Below the pieces are notes generated by a model that was not told where the DNA came from, did no database searches, and saw nothing but the letters and a program-made list of their open reading frames with translations. A stretch of 29,414 bases of DNA from JAFGHJ01 sp964606065. GTDB lineage: Bacteria > Hydrothermota > UBA3072. Where the stretch lies: NCBI GenBank assembly GCA_964606065.1, contig CAZSEX010000026.1, positions 1 to 29,414 on the forward strand, written 5' to 3'. Below, piece after piece: positions 7,344 to 14,919 of the stretch. A program made the position numbers and the translations under genes. The first letter of the stretch is position 1. Each line of letters opens with the position of its first letter.

Positions 7344-10211
7344 TTAGAAGTCGATTTTCAATCCCATCTTTATAAATCTCGGATTTGTGTAGTATAGATA
7401 TTCAAGAGCCGGTTTATTTATGTACTTCTTATTGACTTCTCCCGCTTTATCATTACCTCCAATAAGTAAGGTATCCATAGCATATCTTGTATCCCTGTAC
7501 ATGGGCAGATGAAGAGACCGCAAATAATCCAGTTTATCCGTATCAGCTCTAAAACAGAGATCTCCGTTTAAATATTTTGCATCGAAAACATTGTTGATAT
7601 CTACAAAGAAGCTGAAAACCATTCTACCCGAATTAAGACTTTTGCTCAAACGTAAATCCCAGTAACCTTCATCTTCCCATTTGAGATTGTTGATGTAAGT
7701 CGGATCATGTGGAGAAAAAGGATTCGGAACATGGGGATCGTAGCTGAAATAATCGCCTCCCTTCCGGGTATAAAGAAGACTGGTTGAAATATTTTTCAAT
7801 ACTTTTCCCCAATCGTTGGGTGTACTGAAGATAAGGAATAGACGGAAGTTAGGATTTGATTTTATTTCAATGTCGTTATGTCCGATTTTACCAGAGAAGC
7901 CCCTTTCGAAATTATAAATAAAAGAACCTTTGAAAAATTTCCCGTATCTCTTTCGCAGAGAAAACTCGATTCCCTTTATGTTGCCGTGAACATTATTTGC
8001 GTAAGTGATATGAGAAATATCTTCAGCATCGTTTAAAGTCGTTTCTCCGATCTGGTTTTCATAGTCGTTAAAATATCCCGAGATATGAAACAAATATCGC
8101 CCCCAAAATTCTCTTTCATAACCTATTTCATAAGAAACTACTTTTGATAGATCGATGCAGGGATTACCTGTGTATTCGGTTGAATCCGGATAATTGTTTA
8201 GCTTACCGAGTGTCTTTTCGGTTTCAGGTAACTCGTAAAAATCCCCGAAATTGAAGTAAAACTTACTGAATTTATCCACAGGGAAAGATATTCCAAGGCG
8301 AGGGCTCAGTTTCCATTTGGGATTATTCCCATCAGGATTATAATGATCCAATCTGAGACCAAGTCTGGCGAATAATTCATCCCCCGAGAAATTGTCCTGA
8401 ACATAAAACCCGGCTCTTATGGGATTGCCGCTCCAGTTAACTTCTTCTATTATTTCTCCTGTTCCGCCTGAAAAAACAGCTAAATAAGTATTTATCCTAT
8501 CATAATTAAACTGAAACCCAGCCTTAATTTCATTCTGATGGTTAACCGCGGAAGTTATCCCGGAGTGAAAGTTAAAAGTATTGATTCGTGAAGTATCATG
8601 TTGAGCCCTTCCGAAAGTACTGAATATAAAATCAGCCGGTAATAAATCTCTATAAAAGCACTCATTATCGGTAAAACTCTCATATCCGAAAGGGATTTGT
8701 CGCGGTATGCTAACATTGCCGAAGGATATAAGTTCTGTTGTGTTTCTTAAATCTGTGGGATCGTTCGATAACCAGGCTGGGACAGAATAATGAGTGAATT
8801 TTGAGAAAAAAAACTTAAAATTGTAATATGTAAATGGATTGATATTATGATTAAAATCAAATCCCCATCCATATCTTTTAATACTATATGGATTGAGAGC
8901 ATCCACCCAGTACATAAAATCCTTACCCGCGACATTGCGGAGATTATCCCCGCTTCCAGTCCAGATTTCTCCATCGAAATATATGTCCCTCGGATCGGTA
9001 GTGACAGTCTTTATATTTTCGAATAAACCTTTAATATTGAACTTGATTCCAGGTTTCAAATGAAACATTACATTACAATCGGTTTTGTTTTCGGAATAAT
9101 TTTCTCTACTTACCGGAAGAAAAAAAGGTTCCTCTTTAGTCGAATGAGAAACATGAAAAGTAATAATGTTTATACCTGGAAACGGACCACTGAAACCGAG
9201 ATCAAACATTTTCCCCGCTTCGTTTCCGTAGCTTCCTGAAATCTGGCCCAGAATTTCACTGCCTTCTGTTCTGTATACATACATGAATAAGTTTCTCCAT
9301 TCTTCTGGACTTAGAGTGTCGCCTTTTTTTCTTCGCTCTTCAGCGTACTCTATCCAGCCCTCGAAGGAATTATACTCATCAGCTTCTTTTTCAGGCAGCA
9401 CCAAAATGCCTTTCCAGCATAGGCTATCTTCTGTGTCAACAAAAGGACGAATGTGTACATTATAAGGATTGAAAATGCTGTTTCCATGATGGGGCATATG
9501 AGAAAAAGTATATTGAAAATCAGCGGAGCCATGATAGGAATTCCGTTCTCCCTTCCTCTCGTTAATATTTATCAGGTAAGAGCTTAAATTCCCGTATTCG
9601 GCATCAAAACCTTCCCTTATTACAACCACATCTTTGACAGCAGTCAGAGGCGGAATCAAAACCGGTGTATTGATCCTGTTATCCGATAAAGAGAAATCGT
9701 CGCTTTTAACCGTAAACCGGGAATACATTCTTTCACTGAAGTTCATAGATTCCAGATAATCTTCAAGACTTGAAACAAGAGGAATTTTCTTTATTTCTTC
9801 GCTATTCGAGTAATACCTTCTGGAGGTAATATCCATCTTAATAATTTCTTCTTCCATTTCTTCAGTTACATATTTTCCCTCAAACGTGCCCGGAGAAAAT
9901 AATTTAATGTCCAACCTTGTAGCATGATCCGCTTCCACAATTACTTTTTTTACAGTTAGAGGCAAATAACCTATACCCCTGAATTGAATTTCATAGGTGC
10001 CGGAAGGGATATTTATTATGTGATAAGATCCATTATCTTCGCAATCTAATCCGAAATCGGTTCCCACTACAATGACATTTACACGAGCTATAGGTTTACC
10101 TGTTGTAGCATCGACAATTTTACCTGCAATTTGTCCATGAGAACCGGCTGAAGAAGAAAAAGCAAAGAGAAAATAGAGTAAAACACACCAGTTAAAATTA
10201 CTGGTTTTCAT
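7344..10211 (-). CDS. TonB-dependent receptor with CarboxypepD-reg-like N-terminal domain
   Basis: A 955-residue outer-membrane beta-barrel receptor. Residues 1-25 form a signal peptide (YFLFAFSSSAGSHG at the cleavage region). Residues about 27-105 are the carboxypeptidase-regulatory-like beta-sandwich (IAGKIVDATTGKPIARVNV, then GSYHIINIPSGTYEIQF). A plug-like region ends in VVVIREGFDAEYGNLSSYLI, and a long barrel full of alternating aromatic strands closes with KMGLKIDF, a C-terminal aromatic Bam signal. No SusD partner is adjacent and the ligand is unknown. The ATG has no visible ribosome binding site. A terminator separates it from the ferredoxin gene upstream. Confidence 0.88.
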   Translation of the reverse strand: MKTSNFNWCVLLYFLFAFSSSAGSHGQIAGKIVDATTGKPIARVNVIVVGTDFGLDCEDNGSYHIINIPSGTYEIQFRGIGYLPLTVKKVIVEADHATRLDIKLFSPGTFEGKYVTEEMEEEIIKMDITSRRYYSNSEEIKKIPLVSSLEDYLESMNFSERMYSRFTVKSDDFSLSDNRINTPVLIPPLTAVKDVVVIREGFDAEYGNLSSYLININERKGERNSYHGSADFQYTFSHMPHHGNSIFNPYNVHIRPFVDTEDSLCWKGILVLPEKEADEYNSFEGWIEYAEERRKKGDTLSPEEWRNLFMYVYRTEGSEILGQISGSYGNEAGKMFDLGFSGPFPGINIITFHVSHSTKEEPFFLPVSRENYSENKTDCNVMFHLKPGIKFNIKGLFENIKTVTTDPRDIYFDGEIWTGSGDNLRNVAGKDFMYWVDALNPYSIKRYGWGFDFNHNINPFTYYNFKFFFSKFTHYSVPAWLSNDPTDLRNTTELISFGNVSIPRQIPFGYESFTDNECFYRDLLPADFIFSTFGRAQHDTSRINTFNFHSGITSAVNHQNEIKAGFQFNYDRINTYLAVFSGGTGEIIEEVNWSGNPIRAGFYVQDNFSGDELFARLGLRLDHYNPDGNNPKWKLSPRLGISFPVDKFSKFYFNFGDFYELPETEKTLGKLNNYPDSTEYTGNPCIDLSKVVSYEIGYEREFWGRYLFHISGYFNDYENQIGETTLNDAEDISHITYANNVHGNIKGIEFSLRKRYGKFFKGSFIYNFERGFSGKIGHNDIEIKSNPNFRLFLIFSTPNDWGKVLKNISTSLLYTRKGGDYFSYDPHVPNPFSPHDPTYINNLKWEDEGYWDLRLSKSLNSGRMVFSFFVDINNVFDAKYLNGDLCFRADTDKLDYLRSLHLPMYRDTRYAMDTLLIGGNDKAGEVNKKYINKPALEYLYYTNPRFIKMGLKIDF

Positions 10212-10236
10212 AAATGTTTAATTTTAAAACACGAAA

Positions 10237-10268
10237 CCTTCACCTATAAAAAGAACACAGGGCGAAGG
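10237..10268 (-). terminator. Probable intrinsic terminator after the ferredoxin gene
   Basis: On the minus strand CCTTCGCC (10268-10261) pairs with GGTGAAGG (10244-10237), using one G-U pair, around a 16-nt loop. A T-rich stretch (TTTCGTGTTTT) follows. It starts 4 nt after the ferredoxin stop and should separate it from the receptor gene. Confidence 0.55.
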
Positions 10269-10272
10269 CAAA

Positions 10273-10551
10273 TCAATCAGATTCTATCTCTATCGCATTC
10301 TCTGTACAAACAGCAACACACGCCATACACTCTATGCATTCGGGCATATCGAATGCTATCACGAGGTTTGAAGAATCATTGGGATCTACCTCTTTATAAT
10401 ATTTGTCAATAGCTTCCTTGTTTTCAACTTTATCATCTACAGGCTTGCACCATCTTCCGCTTTTATTGCCCTCCAATATGTCTACAGGACAGGCATCTGC
10501 GCAGTCCGCAAGACCCGTACATTTACTGTAATTGTAAATAACCTTAGGCAT
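10273..10551 (-). CDS. Ferredoxin, 7Fe-like (one incomplete cluster motif)
   Basis: A 92-residue dicluster ferredoxin, a cytoplasmic low-potential electron carrier. The C-terminal motif is complete (C72, C75, C78, C82). The N-terminal motif reads C11-x5-C17-x3-C21-P, with Leu14 where the middle cysteine of CxxCxxC would be, so the first cluster is probably [3Fe-4S]. About 45 residues separate the two motifs, longer than in clostridial ferredoxins. A strong AAGGAGGA ribosome binding site and a promoter precede it, and it appears monocistronic. It could be an electron partner of the Mbx-type complex or of the radical SAM enzyme, but nothing here proves that. Confidence 0.88.
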   Translation of the reverse strand: MPKVIYNYSKCTGLADCADACPVDILEGNKSGRWCKPVDDKVENKEAIDKYYKEVDPNDSSNLVIAFDMPECIECMACVAVCTENAIEIESD

Positions 10552-10583
10552 TTAGTCCTCCTTCAATCTGTGTTTTTAAAGGA

Positions 10584-10611
10584 TATATATGCCGATTCAA
10601 ACTTTTGTCAA
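10584..10611 (-). promoter_or_regulatory. Sigma70-like promoter for the ferredoxin gene
   Basis: On the minus strand TTGACA (10611-10606), a 16-nt spacer and TATATA (10589-10584) lie upstream of a leader containing AAGGAGGA just before the ATG at 10551. Confidence 0.65.
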
Positions 10612-10753
10612 GGGTGACCCCCAAAAGATTCTCACACAAAATACACTAACCCTCCACCACCCTAATTAAACACGCGTTTAAAAAAGCACGGAAAACGCAT
10701 ATTCGTATCATCGCTCGGTTCTACTTCACGGCGTAACAAATCAGACAAAACCC

Positions 10754-10781
10754 TTGACAAAATCCGAAATTGTATTATATT
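10754..10781 (+). promoter_or_regulatory. Promoter of the GntR/ABC operon
   Basis: TTGACA (10754-10759), a 16-nt spacer and TATATT (10776-10781) predict a start near 10788, about 8 nt before the ATG at 10796. There is no room for a ribosome binding site, so the transcript is nearly leaderless. Confidence 0.6.
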
Positions 10782-10792
10782 ATTGATACAAT
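10769..10792. promoter_or_regulatory. Dyad operator candidate for the GntR regulator
   Basis: A perfect 7-bp inverted repeat, ATTGTAT (10769-10775) and ATACAAT (10786-10792), with a 10-nt spacer surrounds the -10 box and the predicted transcription start. The position suits autorepression by the YtrA-type regulator encoded directly downstream. Confidence 0.6.
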
Positions 10793-10795
10793 AAT

Positions 10796-11137
10796 ATGAA
10801 GATTGATAAAAGTAAACCGATATGGAGACAGATAGTCAGAGAAATCAAAGAAAGAGTTTCGCGGGGAGAAATAAAGAACGATTTGCCCACGGTGCGAGCT
10901 CTCGCGGAAGAGTTAGGTGTAAACCCGAATACTGTGGCGAGAGCTTACAGGGAAATGGAAAGAGAAGGGGTTATTGAAAGCTGGGTCGGCAAAGGAACCT
11001 GGGTTAAAGAAAGCTCTCTCCGTGATCTCAAAGAGAAGATGGTCGAAGAAGAAGTAGGGAAATTTGTAGAAAGTTTGACCTCGATGGGTCTATCGAAAAA
11101 AGAAATAAAAAAATTAGTGAGGAAGATAGATGATTAA
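10796..11137 (+). CDS. GntR family transcriptional regulator, YtrA subfamily
   Basis: A 113-residue protein with the winged-helix DNA-binding domain in residues 1-70 (PIWRQIVREIKERVSRGEI, then LPTVRALAEELGVNPNTVARA and the wing GKGTWV). A short C-terminal helical tail of about 40 residues likely dimerises. Absence of a large effector domain is the mark of the YtrA subfamily, which usually represses its own ABC transporter operon in response to cell-envelope stress. The gene overlaps the ABC ATPase gene by 8 nt, matching that arrangement. Confidence 0.9.
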   Translation: MKIDKSKPIWRQIVREIKERVSRGEIKNDLPTVRALAEELGVNPNTVARAYREMEREGVIESWVGKGTWVKESSLRDLKEKMVEEEVGKFVESLTSMGLSKKEIKKLVRKIDD

Positions 11138-11819
11138 AATTAAAAACCTGGTAAAAAGATACAACGAAATATATGCTATAAACAACATCGATCTGGAGAT
11201 CGAAGACGGCACATTTGTCGGTCTGGTCGGCCCGAATGGAAGCGGAAAAACGACTCTTCTAAAACTGATTTTCGGGTTTTGCAGACCGACCTCCGGAGAA
11301 ATAACCGTCGATGGAAGATTGCCCGGAATAGAGTTAAAATCCACAACCGCGTTTTACCCTGAATATGATTCAACTTATCACTGGATGAAAACTCAGGATT
11401 TAATAGACTGGTATTCTGGCTTTTTCTTCGACTGGAATAAAGAAAAAGAAAAAAATTTAATCGATTTTTTTAAGCTTCCCACTCACAGATACGTAGCGCA
11501 CTTATCCAAAGGTTTAAGGTCGAAGTTAAAATTGGTTCTTACTCTTTCACGTGACGCGAAAATATTTCTACTCGACGAACCCCTATCTGGGATAGACCCG
11601 GCTTCGAGAACAAACATAACCTCGGGAATTCTTAAAGCGTACAGAGAAAGTCAAACGTTTATATTTTCAACTCACATCGTAGCCGACGCGGAAATGCTTT
11701 TTGAAAGGACTATATTTATGAAAGAAGGCAATATAATTATAGACGGGCAGTCCGACGCCTTAAGAGAAAAACAAGGTAAATCGATGGAGCAAATCTTCAA
11801 GGAGGATATTTATGGGTAA
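11130..11819 (+). CDS. ABC transporter ATP-binding protein (YtrB-like)
   Basis: A 229-residue ATPase. Walker A is GPNGSGKT (34-41), the signature is the altered LSKGL, and Walker B reads IFLLDEPLSGIDPASR, followed by the switch FSTHIVADAEM. The segment YHWMKTQDLIDWYSGFFFDW is typical of YtrB-like ATPases. It overlaps the regulator upstream and the permease downstream by 8 nt each, so the three are translationally coupled. Substrate unknown; relatives act in antibiotic or envelope stress. Confidence 0.9.
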   Translation: MIKIKNLVKRYNEIYAINNIDLEIEDGTFVGLVGPNGSGKTTLLKLIFGFCRPTSGEITVDGRLPGIELKSTTAFYPEYDSTYHWMKTQDLIDWYSGFFFDWNKEKEKNLIDFFKLPTHRYVAHLSKGLRSKLKLVLTLSRDAKIFLLDEPLSGIDPASRTNITSGILKAYRESQTFIFSTHIVADAEMLFERTIFMKEGNIIIDGQSDALREKQGKSMEQIFKEDIYG

Positions 11820-12519
11820 ACTATTTAAAAAAGAACTCCTTGGAGAGAAAAACTGGATTATTGGTTTTTGCGGATTTGTACTCGGCGTTAATTTCCTGTT
11901 TTTACCTTTAGCTAAAGTTACCGAGGGATTCATGGCAGTGCCGGTTATATTTTTAACTCTTCCCGCTTTTCCTCTTATGGCTCTGGTTAAATCTTTTTTA
12001 ATATGGAAAAACGAATGGGACTCGAACACTAATTTCTTACTTCTTTCTCTGCCTGTGAGGGGTTATAATATAGTTTTGAGCAAAATCGGGGCTCTGGCAG
12101 TCGAAATTTTCCTGTACGTGCTTCTTGTTTTTCTCGTTCCTTACCTTATACTAACGGGATTTACGGATCAATTTAGAGTGGATGTGTTGACTTTTTTAAA
12201 GTTGTGGTTATTACCGGCTTTTGGGATTCTTTTTATTGTACCTTTTGCCGTGTTTTCGTATCTTTTTGGGAGAGTATTCTCCAAAGCGCAGGGCTGGATT
12301 ACCGCGGGAAGCCTTGTCGGTCTTTTATTGATATATCCCCGATATTTACATTTTGGGAGAAAAATCTTTTCTTATCTACCGGAAGTTTCCATGAATTTTA
12401 CTTTAGCCGGCGACACAGAAATGTTCAGTATCAATATAGCAACAATGATGGCTACATTCTTATTTTCTGCAATTCTAACTTTAGCCTCTTGCTTTTTAAT
12501 AGAAAAAGCTGAACTATAG
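11812..12519 (+). CDS. ABC transporter permease partner of the YtrB-like ATPase
   Basis: A 235-residue membrane protein with about six hydrophobic segments, starting with the cytoplasmic LFKKELLGEKNWIIGF and with a loop WKNEWDSNTNFLLLSLPVRG typical of ABC-2-like permeases (a hydrophilic patch followed by LLSLPVRG). An AAGGAGG ribosome binding site lies at the end of the ATPase gene. It is the membrane half of the exporter. An intergenic gap of 21 nt separates it from the next small membrane protein. Confidence 0.85.
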   Translation: MGKLFKKELLGEKNWIIGFCGFVLGVNFLFLPLAKVTEGFMAVPVIFLTLPAFPLMALVKSFLIWKNEWDSNTNFLLLSLPVRGYNIVLSKIGALAVEIFLYVLLVFLVPYLILTGFTDQFRVDVLTFLKLWLLPAFGILFIVPFAVFSYLFGRVFSKAQGWITAGSLVGLLLIYPRYLHFGRKIFSYLPEVSMNFTLAGDTEMFSINIATMMATFLFSAILTLASCFLIEKAEL

Positions 12520-12540
12520 TATAAAAAATAAGGAGGGAAA

Positions 12541-12909
12541 ATGGAAAGTCATGTTAAAGCGGTAGGAATAATCCATATAGCTTTTAGTGTGCTTGGAATT
12601 TTAATAGCCCTTATTTTATTTTCGGTATTGAATCTGGTCGCGAGAATGCCGGATATAGATGAAGAAGCGGTAAGAATACTTCAAACAGTGGGCATGGTCA
12701 TTCCCTGGTTCATGATAATTTGTTCCGCTCCGGGAATTGCCGGGGGAATCGGACTTTTAAAATATCGGGGATGGGCAAGAATCCTTGTTCTTATACTATC
12801 TTTCCTCGCTTTATTGGATTTCCCTGTTGGCACAGCGGTCGGAATTTATTCTATATGGGTACTATTTGACAAGCGAACGGAAAAGTTGTTTGCCAGGAGT
12901 AAAAAATAA
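12541..12909 (+). CDS. Small four-helix membrane protein, unknown function
   Basis: A 122-residue protein with four predicted membrane segments (around residues 7-33, 48-66, 76-92 and 94-108) and a basic C-terminus (ARSKK). An AGGAGGG ribosome binding site lies 5 nt before the ATG. It resembles short uncharacterised inner-membrane proteins, but I recognise no named family. It is probably the last gene of the GntR/ABC operon, and could be an accessory subunit of that transporter. Confidence 0.7.
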   Translation: MESHVKAVGIIHIAFSVLGILIALILFSVLNLVARMPDIDEEAVRILQTVGMVIPWFMIICSAPGIAGGIGLLKYRGWARILVLILSFLALLDFPVGTAVGIYSIWVLFDKRTEKLFARSKK

Positions 12910-13178
12910 AATAGGTAGGAGAGAGTAAATACAAAAGCTGCTGTCTTATAGTTCACTGCTGAAAATGTGCCAAAAGTGATATTTTTATGCGTAGGGCAAA
13001 CCCTCAATAGAATAGTTTCACATTCCATTCGGTTAACCTTTAGGTTTGCGCACCGTTTGCTTGCCAGCGTCTTGGTACGGCTAAAGCTGTACCCCACAAG
13101 CGAAATTTCGGTTTTTGTCGCAGTCTCCCAGCTAAAAAGCTATTTGGCTATTTGTTGTTTCTCTGCGGTTTTTGCCTG

Positions 13179-13208
13179 CCCTGTGGAATAAATTTCTATT
13201 CCATGGGG
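13179..13208. repeat. Hairpin repeat, copy 1
   Basis: CCCTGTGGAATA (13179-13190) pairs along all 12 positions with TATTCCATGGGG (13197-13208), counting two G-U pairs, with a 6-nt loop. The 17 bases GCCTGCCCTGTGGAATA (13174-13190) recur exactly at 17296-17312, and CTTGTGATAATC (13230-13241) recurs at 17283-17294. Confidence 0.7.
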
Positions 13209-13280
13209 GCGTCTTTGCGGTGCAATTTTCTTGTGATAATCTGTGAAATCTGTGGTTTCTTTTGGGGAAAGCCGGGGCAC

Positions 13281-13309
13281 TTGACTATTTGCGCTTTTAC
13301 CCGTATTTT
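13281..13309 (+). promoter_or_regulatory. Sigma70-like promoter for the small membrane protein gene
   Basis: TTGACT (13281-13286), a 17-nt spacer and TATTTT (13304-13309) lie upstream of a GAGGAGGTG ribosome binding site that fixes the ATG at 13337. Confidence 0.6.
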
Positions 13310-13336
13310 TTAATTGATATTTACCGAGGAGGTGAA

Positions 13337-13717
13337 ATGGCTCAGAAAAAATTTGACGCGGAGAGCATTAGAGAAGAAACACGCTATATGGGTGGTTGGC
13401 TGAAATTGCTTGGTATAGCTAAAATAGTTCAGGGCGCGTTTCTTGTTATGACAATCTTCGGTGCCATCCATGGGGCTGTAACAATATGGGAAGGTTTATT
13501 GTTAAGCCGGGCAGCCGATGGTTCGAGAGAAGTTACTGCGGGAAATATCAAAACTCTTGGCGAAAGGATGCTTAAGCCCCTCAAGATATACTTCATTATT
13601 CAGGGTGTGCTTATAATCCTGGTCTTTGGTATTTTCATTCTTGGAATTTTAATAGCTTCAAGTCTTATAGGTACTGGATTCTTTGCTCACTACCTCGAAG
13701 TTTTTAAGAATTTTTAG
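13337..13717 (+). CDS. Small membrane protein, DUF5362-like
   Basis: A 126-residue protein with a hydrophilic N-terminus (MAQKKFDAESIREETRYMGG) and hydrophobic segments around residues 21-48 and 80-110. The layout of a helix, a short loop with a repeated Leu-Ala pattern (EGLLLSRAADGSREV) and a terminal helix pair resembles DUF5362-type proteins, though I am unsure. The frame opens at 13262, but a strong GAGGAGGTG ribosome binding site and the promoter at 13281-13309 fix the start at 13337. It precedes a lipoprotein gene by 33 nt. Function unknown. Confidence 0.7.
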   Translation: MAQKKFDAESIREETRYMGGWLKLLGIAKIVQGAFLVMTIFGAIHGAVTIWEGLLLSRAADGSREVTAGNIKTLGERMLKPLKIYFIIQGVLIILVFGIFILGILIASSLIGTGFFAHYLEVFKNF

Positions 13718-13750
13718 TTTAAACAAATTGTTTATGGAGGAGGTATTATA

Positions 13751-14050
13751 ATGAAAAAGAAAGGTTACCTGCTGTTATTTATCGTGATTTTAGCGCTCTT
13801 TTTTATAAGCTGCGCTCCCGGTAATGAGAAGTGGAATACTGAAATTAATCCCGGCGCTAAAGCTGGATTTTTATACGGAGTGTGGCACGGCACAATAATT
13901 ATAATAACTTTTATCATCAGTCTTTTTACAAATGAAGTCGGTTTGTATGAAATAAATAATACCGGCTGGCCTTATAATCTTGGATTTATAATAGGGCTCA
14001 ACATTTCTATCGGAGGAATGTTCAGCGGCGGAAAGAGACGTAAAAAATGA
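13751..14050 (+). CDS. Small putative lipoprotein with one membrane segment
   Basis: A 99-residue protein. Residues 1-20 form a lipoprotein signal (MKKKGYLLLF..LFFIS) ending at Cys21, the likely lipidation site. A second hydrophobic segment spans about residues 48-62, and the C-terminus GGKRRKK is basic. A GGAGGAGGT ribosome binding site precedes the ATG. The gene follows the small membrane protein and is 18 nt from the aldo/keto reductase gene. No named family recognised. A small dyad (AAACAA-A-TTGTTT, 13721-13733) sits in front of it. Confidence 0.7.
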   Translation: MKKKGYLLLFIVILALFFISCAPGNEKWNTEINPGAKAGFLYGVWHGTIIIITFIISLFTNEVGLYEINNTGWPYNLGFIIGLNISIGGMFSGGKRRKK

Positions 14051-14068
14051 TGATTTGATTAATATATA

Positions 14069-14911
14069 ATGGAATACAAAAACTTAACCGAACATACAAA
14101 AATCCCGGTACTCGGTCTCGGAACCTGGGAAATCGGCGGAAGAATGAAAAGGGACACAAGTCAAGATAAAGAAAGTGTTGCAGGAATAAAAAAAGCCGTA
14201 GAACTTGGTTATACCCATATAGATACAGCGGAAATGTACGGCGCGGGGCATTCGGAAGAATTGGTCGGGTTCGCCATAAAAGATATTGAAAGGGAATCGC
14301 TTTTTATAACGACAAAAGTCTTACCGGAGCACCTGCGATATAACGATTGTATTAAAGCCGCGGAAGGAAGTCTCAAAAGATTAAAGACAGATTATATAGA
14401 TTTATATTTAATTCATGTACCAAACCCCAAAATTCCTATAAAAGAAACGATGCGGGCAATGGATACTTTACTTAAACAGAAAAAGATAAGGTTTGTCGGT
14501 GTAAGTAATTTTTCTGTAGAACAATTAAAAGAGGCTCAAGAATATACAGAAAATAAAATCGTAAACAATCAGATAGAATACAATCTATTTACAAGACACA
14601 GCGGTATGTATAATGTCAATATCGAGTCTGAAATAATTCCTTACTGTCAGGAAAACGAAATAATAATTACAGCCTGGAGACCTCTGGTTAAAGGAAGATT
14701 GTTTAAAGAAAAAAATAAACTATTAGAGGAGATGGTAGAGAAGTACGACAAAACGCTCGCTCAGATCGCGATAAACTGGCTTATTTCCAAACAAAATATA
14801 ATTACGATAACGAAGTCGACGGATTCCGAACATCTGAAAGAAAACTTAGGCGCTCTGGGGTGGAACTTAAGCGAGGAAGATATAAAAAGATTGGACGAAG
14901 AATTCAGCTAA
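14069..14911 (+). CDS. Aldo/keto reductase
   Basis: A 280-residue (alpha/beta)8 NAD(P)H-dependent oxidoreductase of the cytoplasm that reduces carbonyl compounds. The catalytic tetrad is visible: Asp52 and Tyr57 in HIDTAEMYG, Lys83 in ITTKV and His116 in LIHVP. The C-terminal ITITKSTDSEHLKENLGALG loop is the cofactor 2'-phosphate region. Length is normal. There is no ribosome binding site before the ATG, and the lipoprotein stop is only 18 nt away, so translation may depend on coupling. The copper-type ATPase gene begins 8 nt downstream. The physiological substrate is not apparent. Confidence 0.93.
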   Translation: MEYKNLTEHTKIPVLGLGTWEIGGRMKRDTSQDKESVAGIKKAVELGYTHIDTAEMYGAGHSEELVGFAIKDIERESLFITTKVLPEHLRYNDCIKAAEGSLKRLKTDYIDLYLIHVPNPKIPIKETMRAMDTLLKQKKIRFVGVSNFSVEQLKEAQEYTENKIVNNQIEYNLFTRHSGMYNVNIESEIIPYCQENEIIITAWRPLVKGRLFKEKNKLLEEMVEKYDKTLAQIAINWLISKQNIITITKSTDSEHLKENLGALGWNLSEEDIKRLDEEFS

Positions 14912-14919
14912 AATAGATT

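Larger units (their letters stand above)
12910..13336. other. Non-coding island rich in inverted repeats
   Basis: About 430 bases without a credible gene. Several dyads can be read: GGTTAACC (13031-13038), the stem GGTACGGC/GCTGTACC with a TAAA loop (13074-13093), CGAAATTTCG (13101-13110), AGCT-AAAA-AGCT (13130-13141) and a 12-bp hairpin at 13179-13208. Copies of the 9-nt repeat unit occur near 13160 and 13240. The last 60 bases hold the promoter of the next gene. Frames here are short and have no recognisable protein character. Confidence 0.6.
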
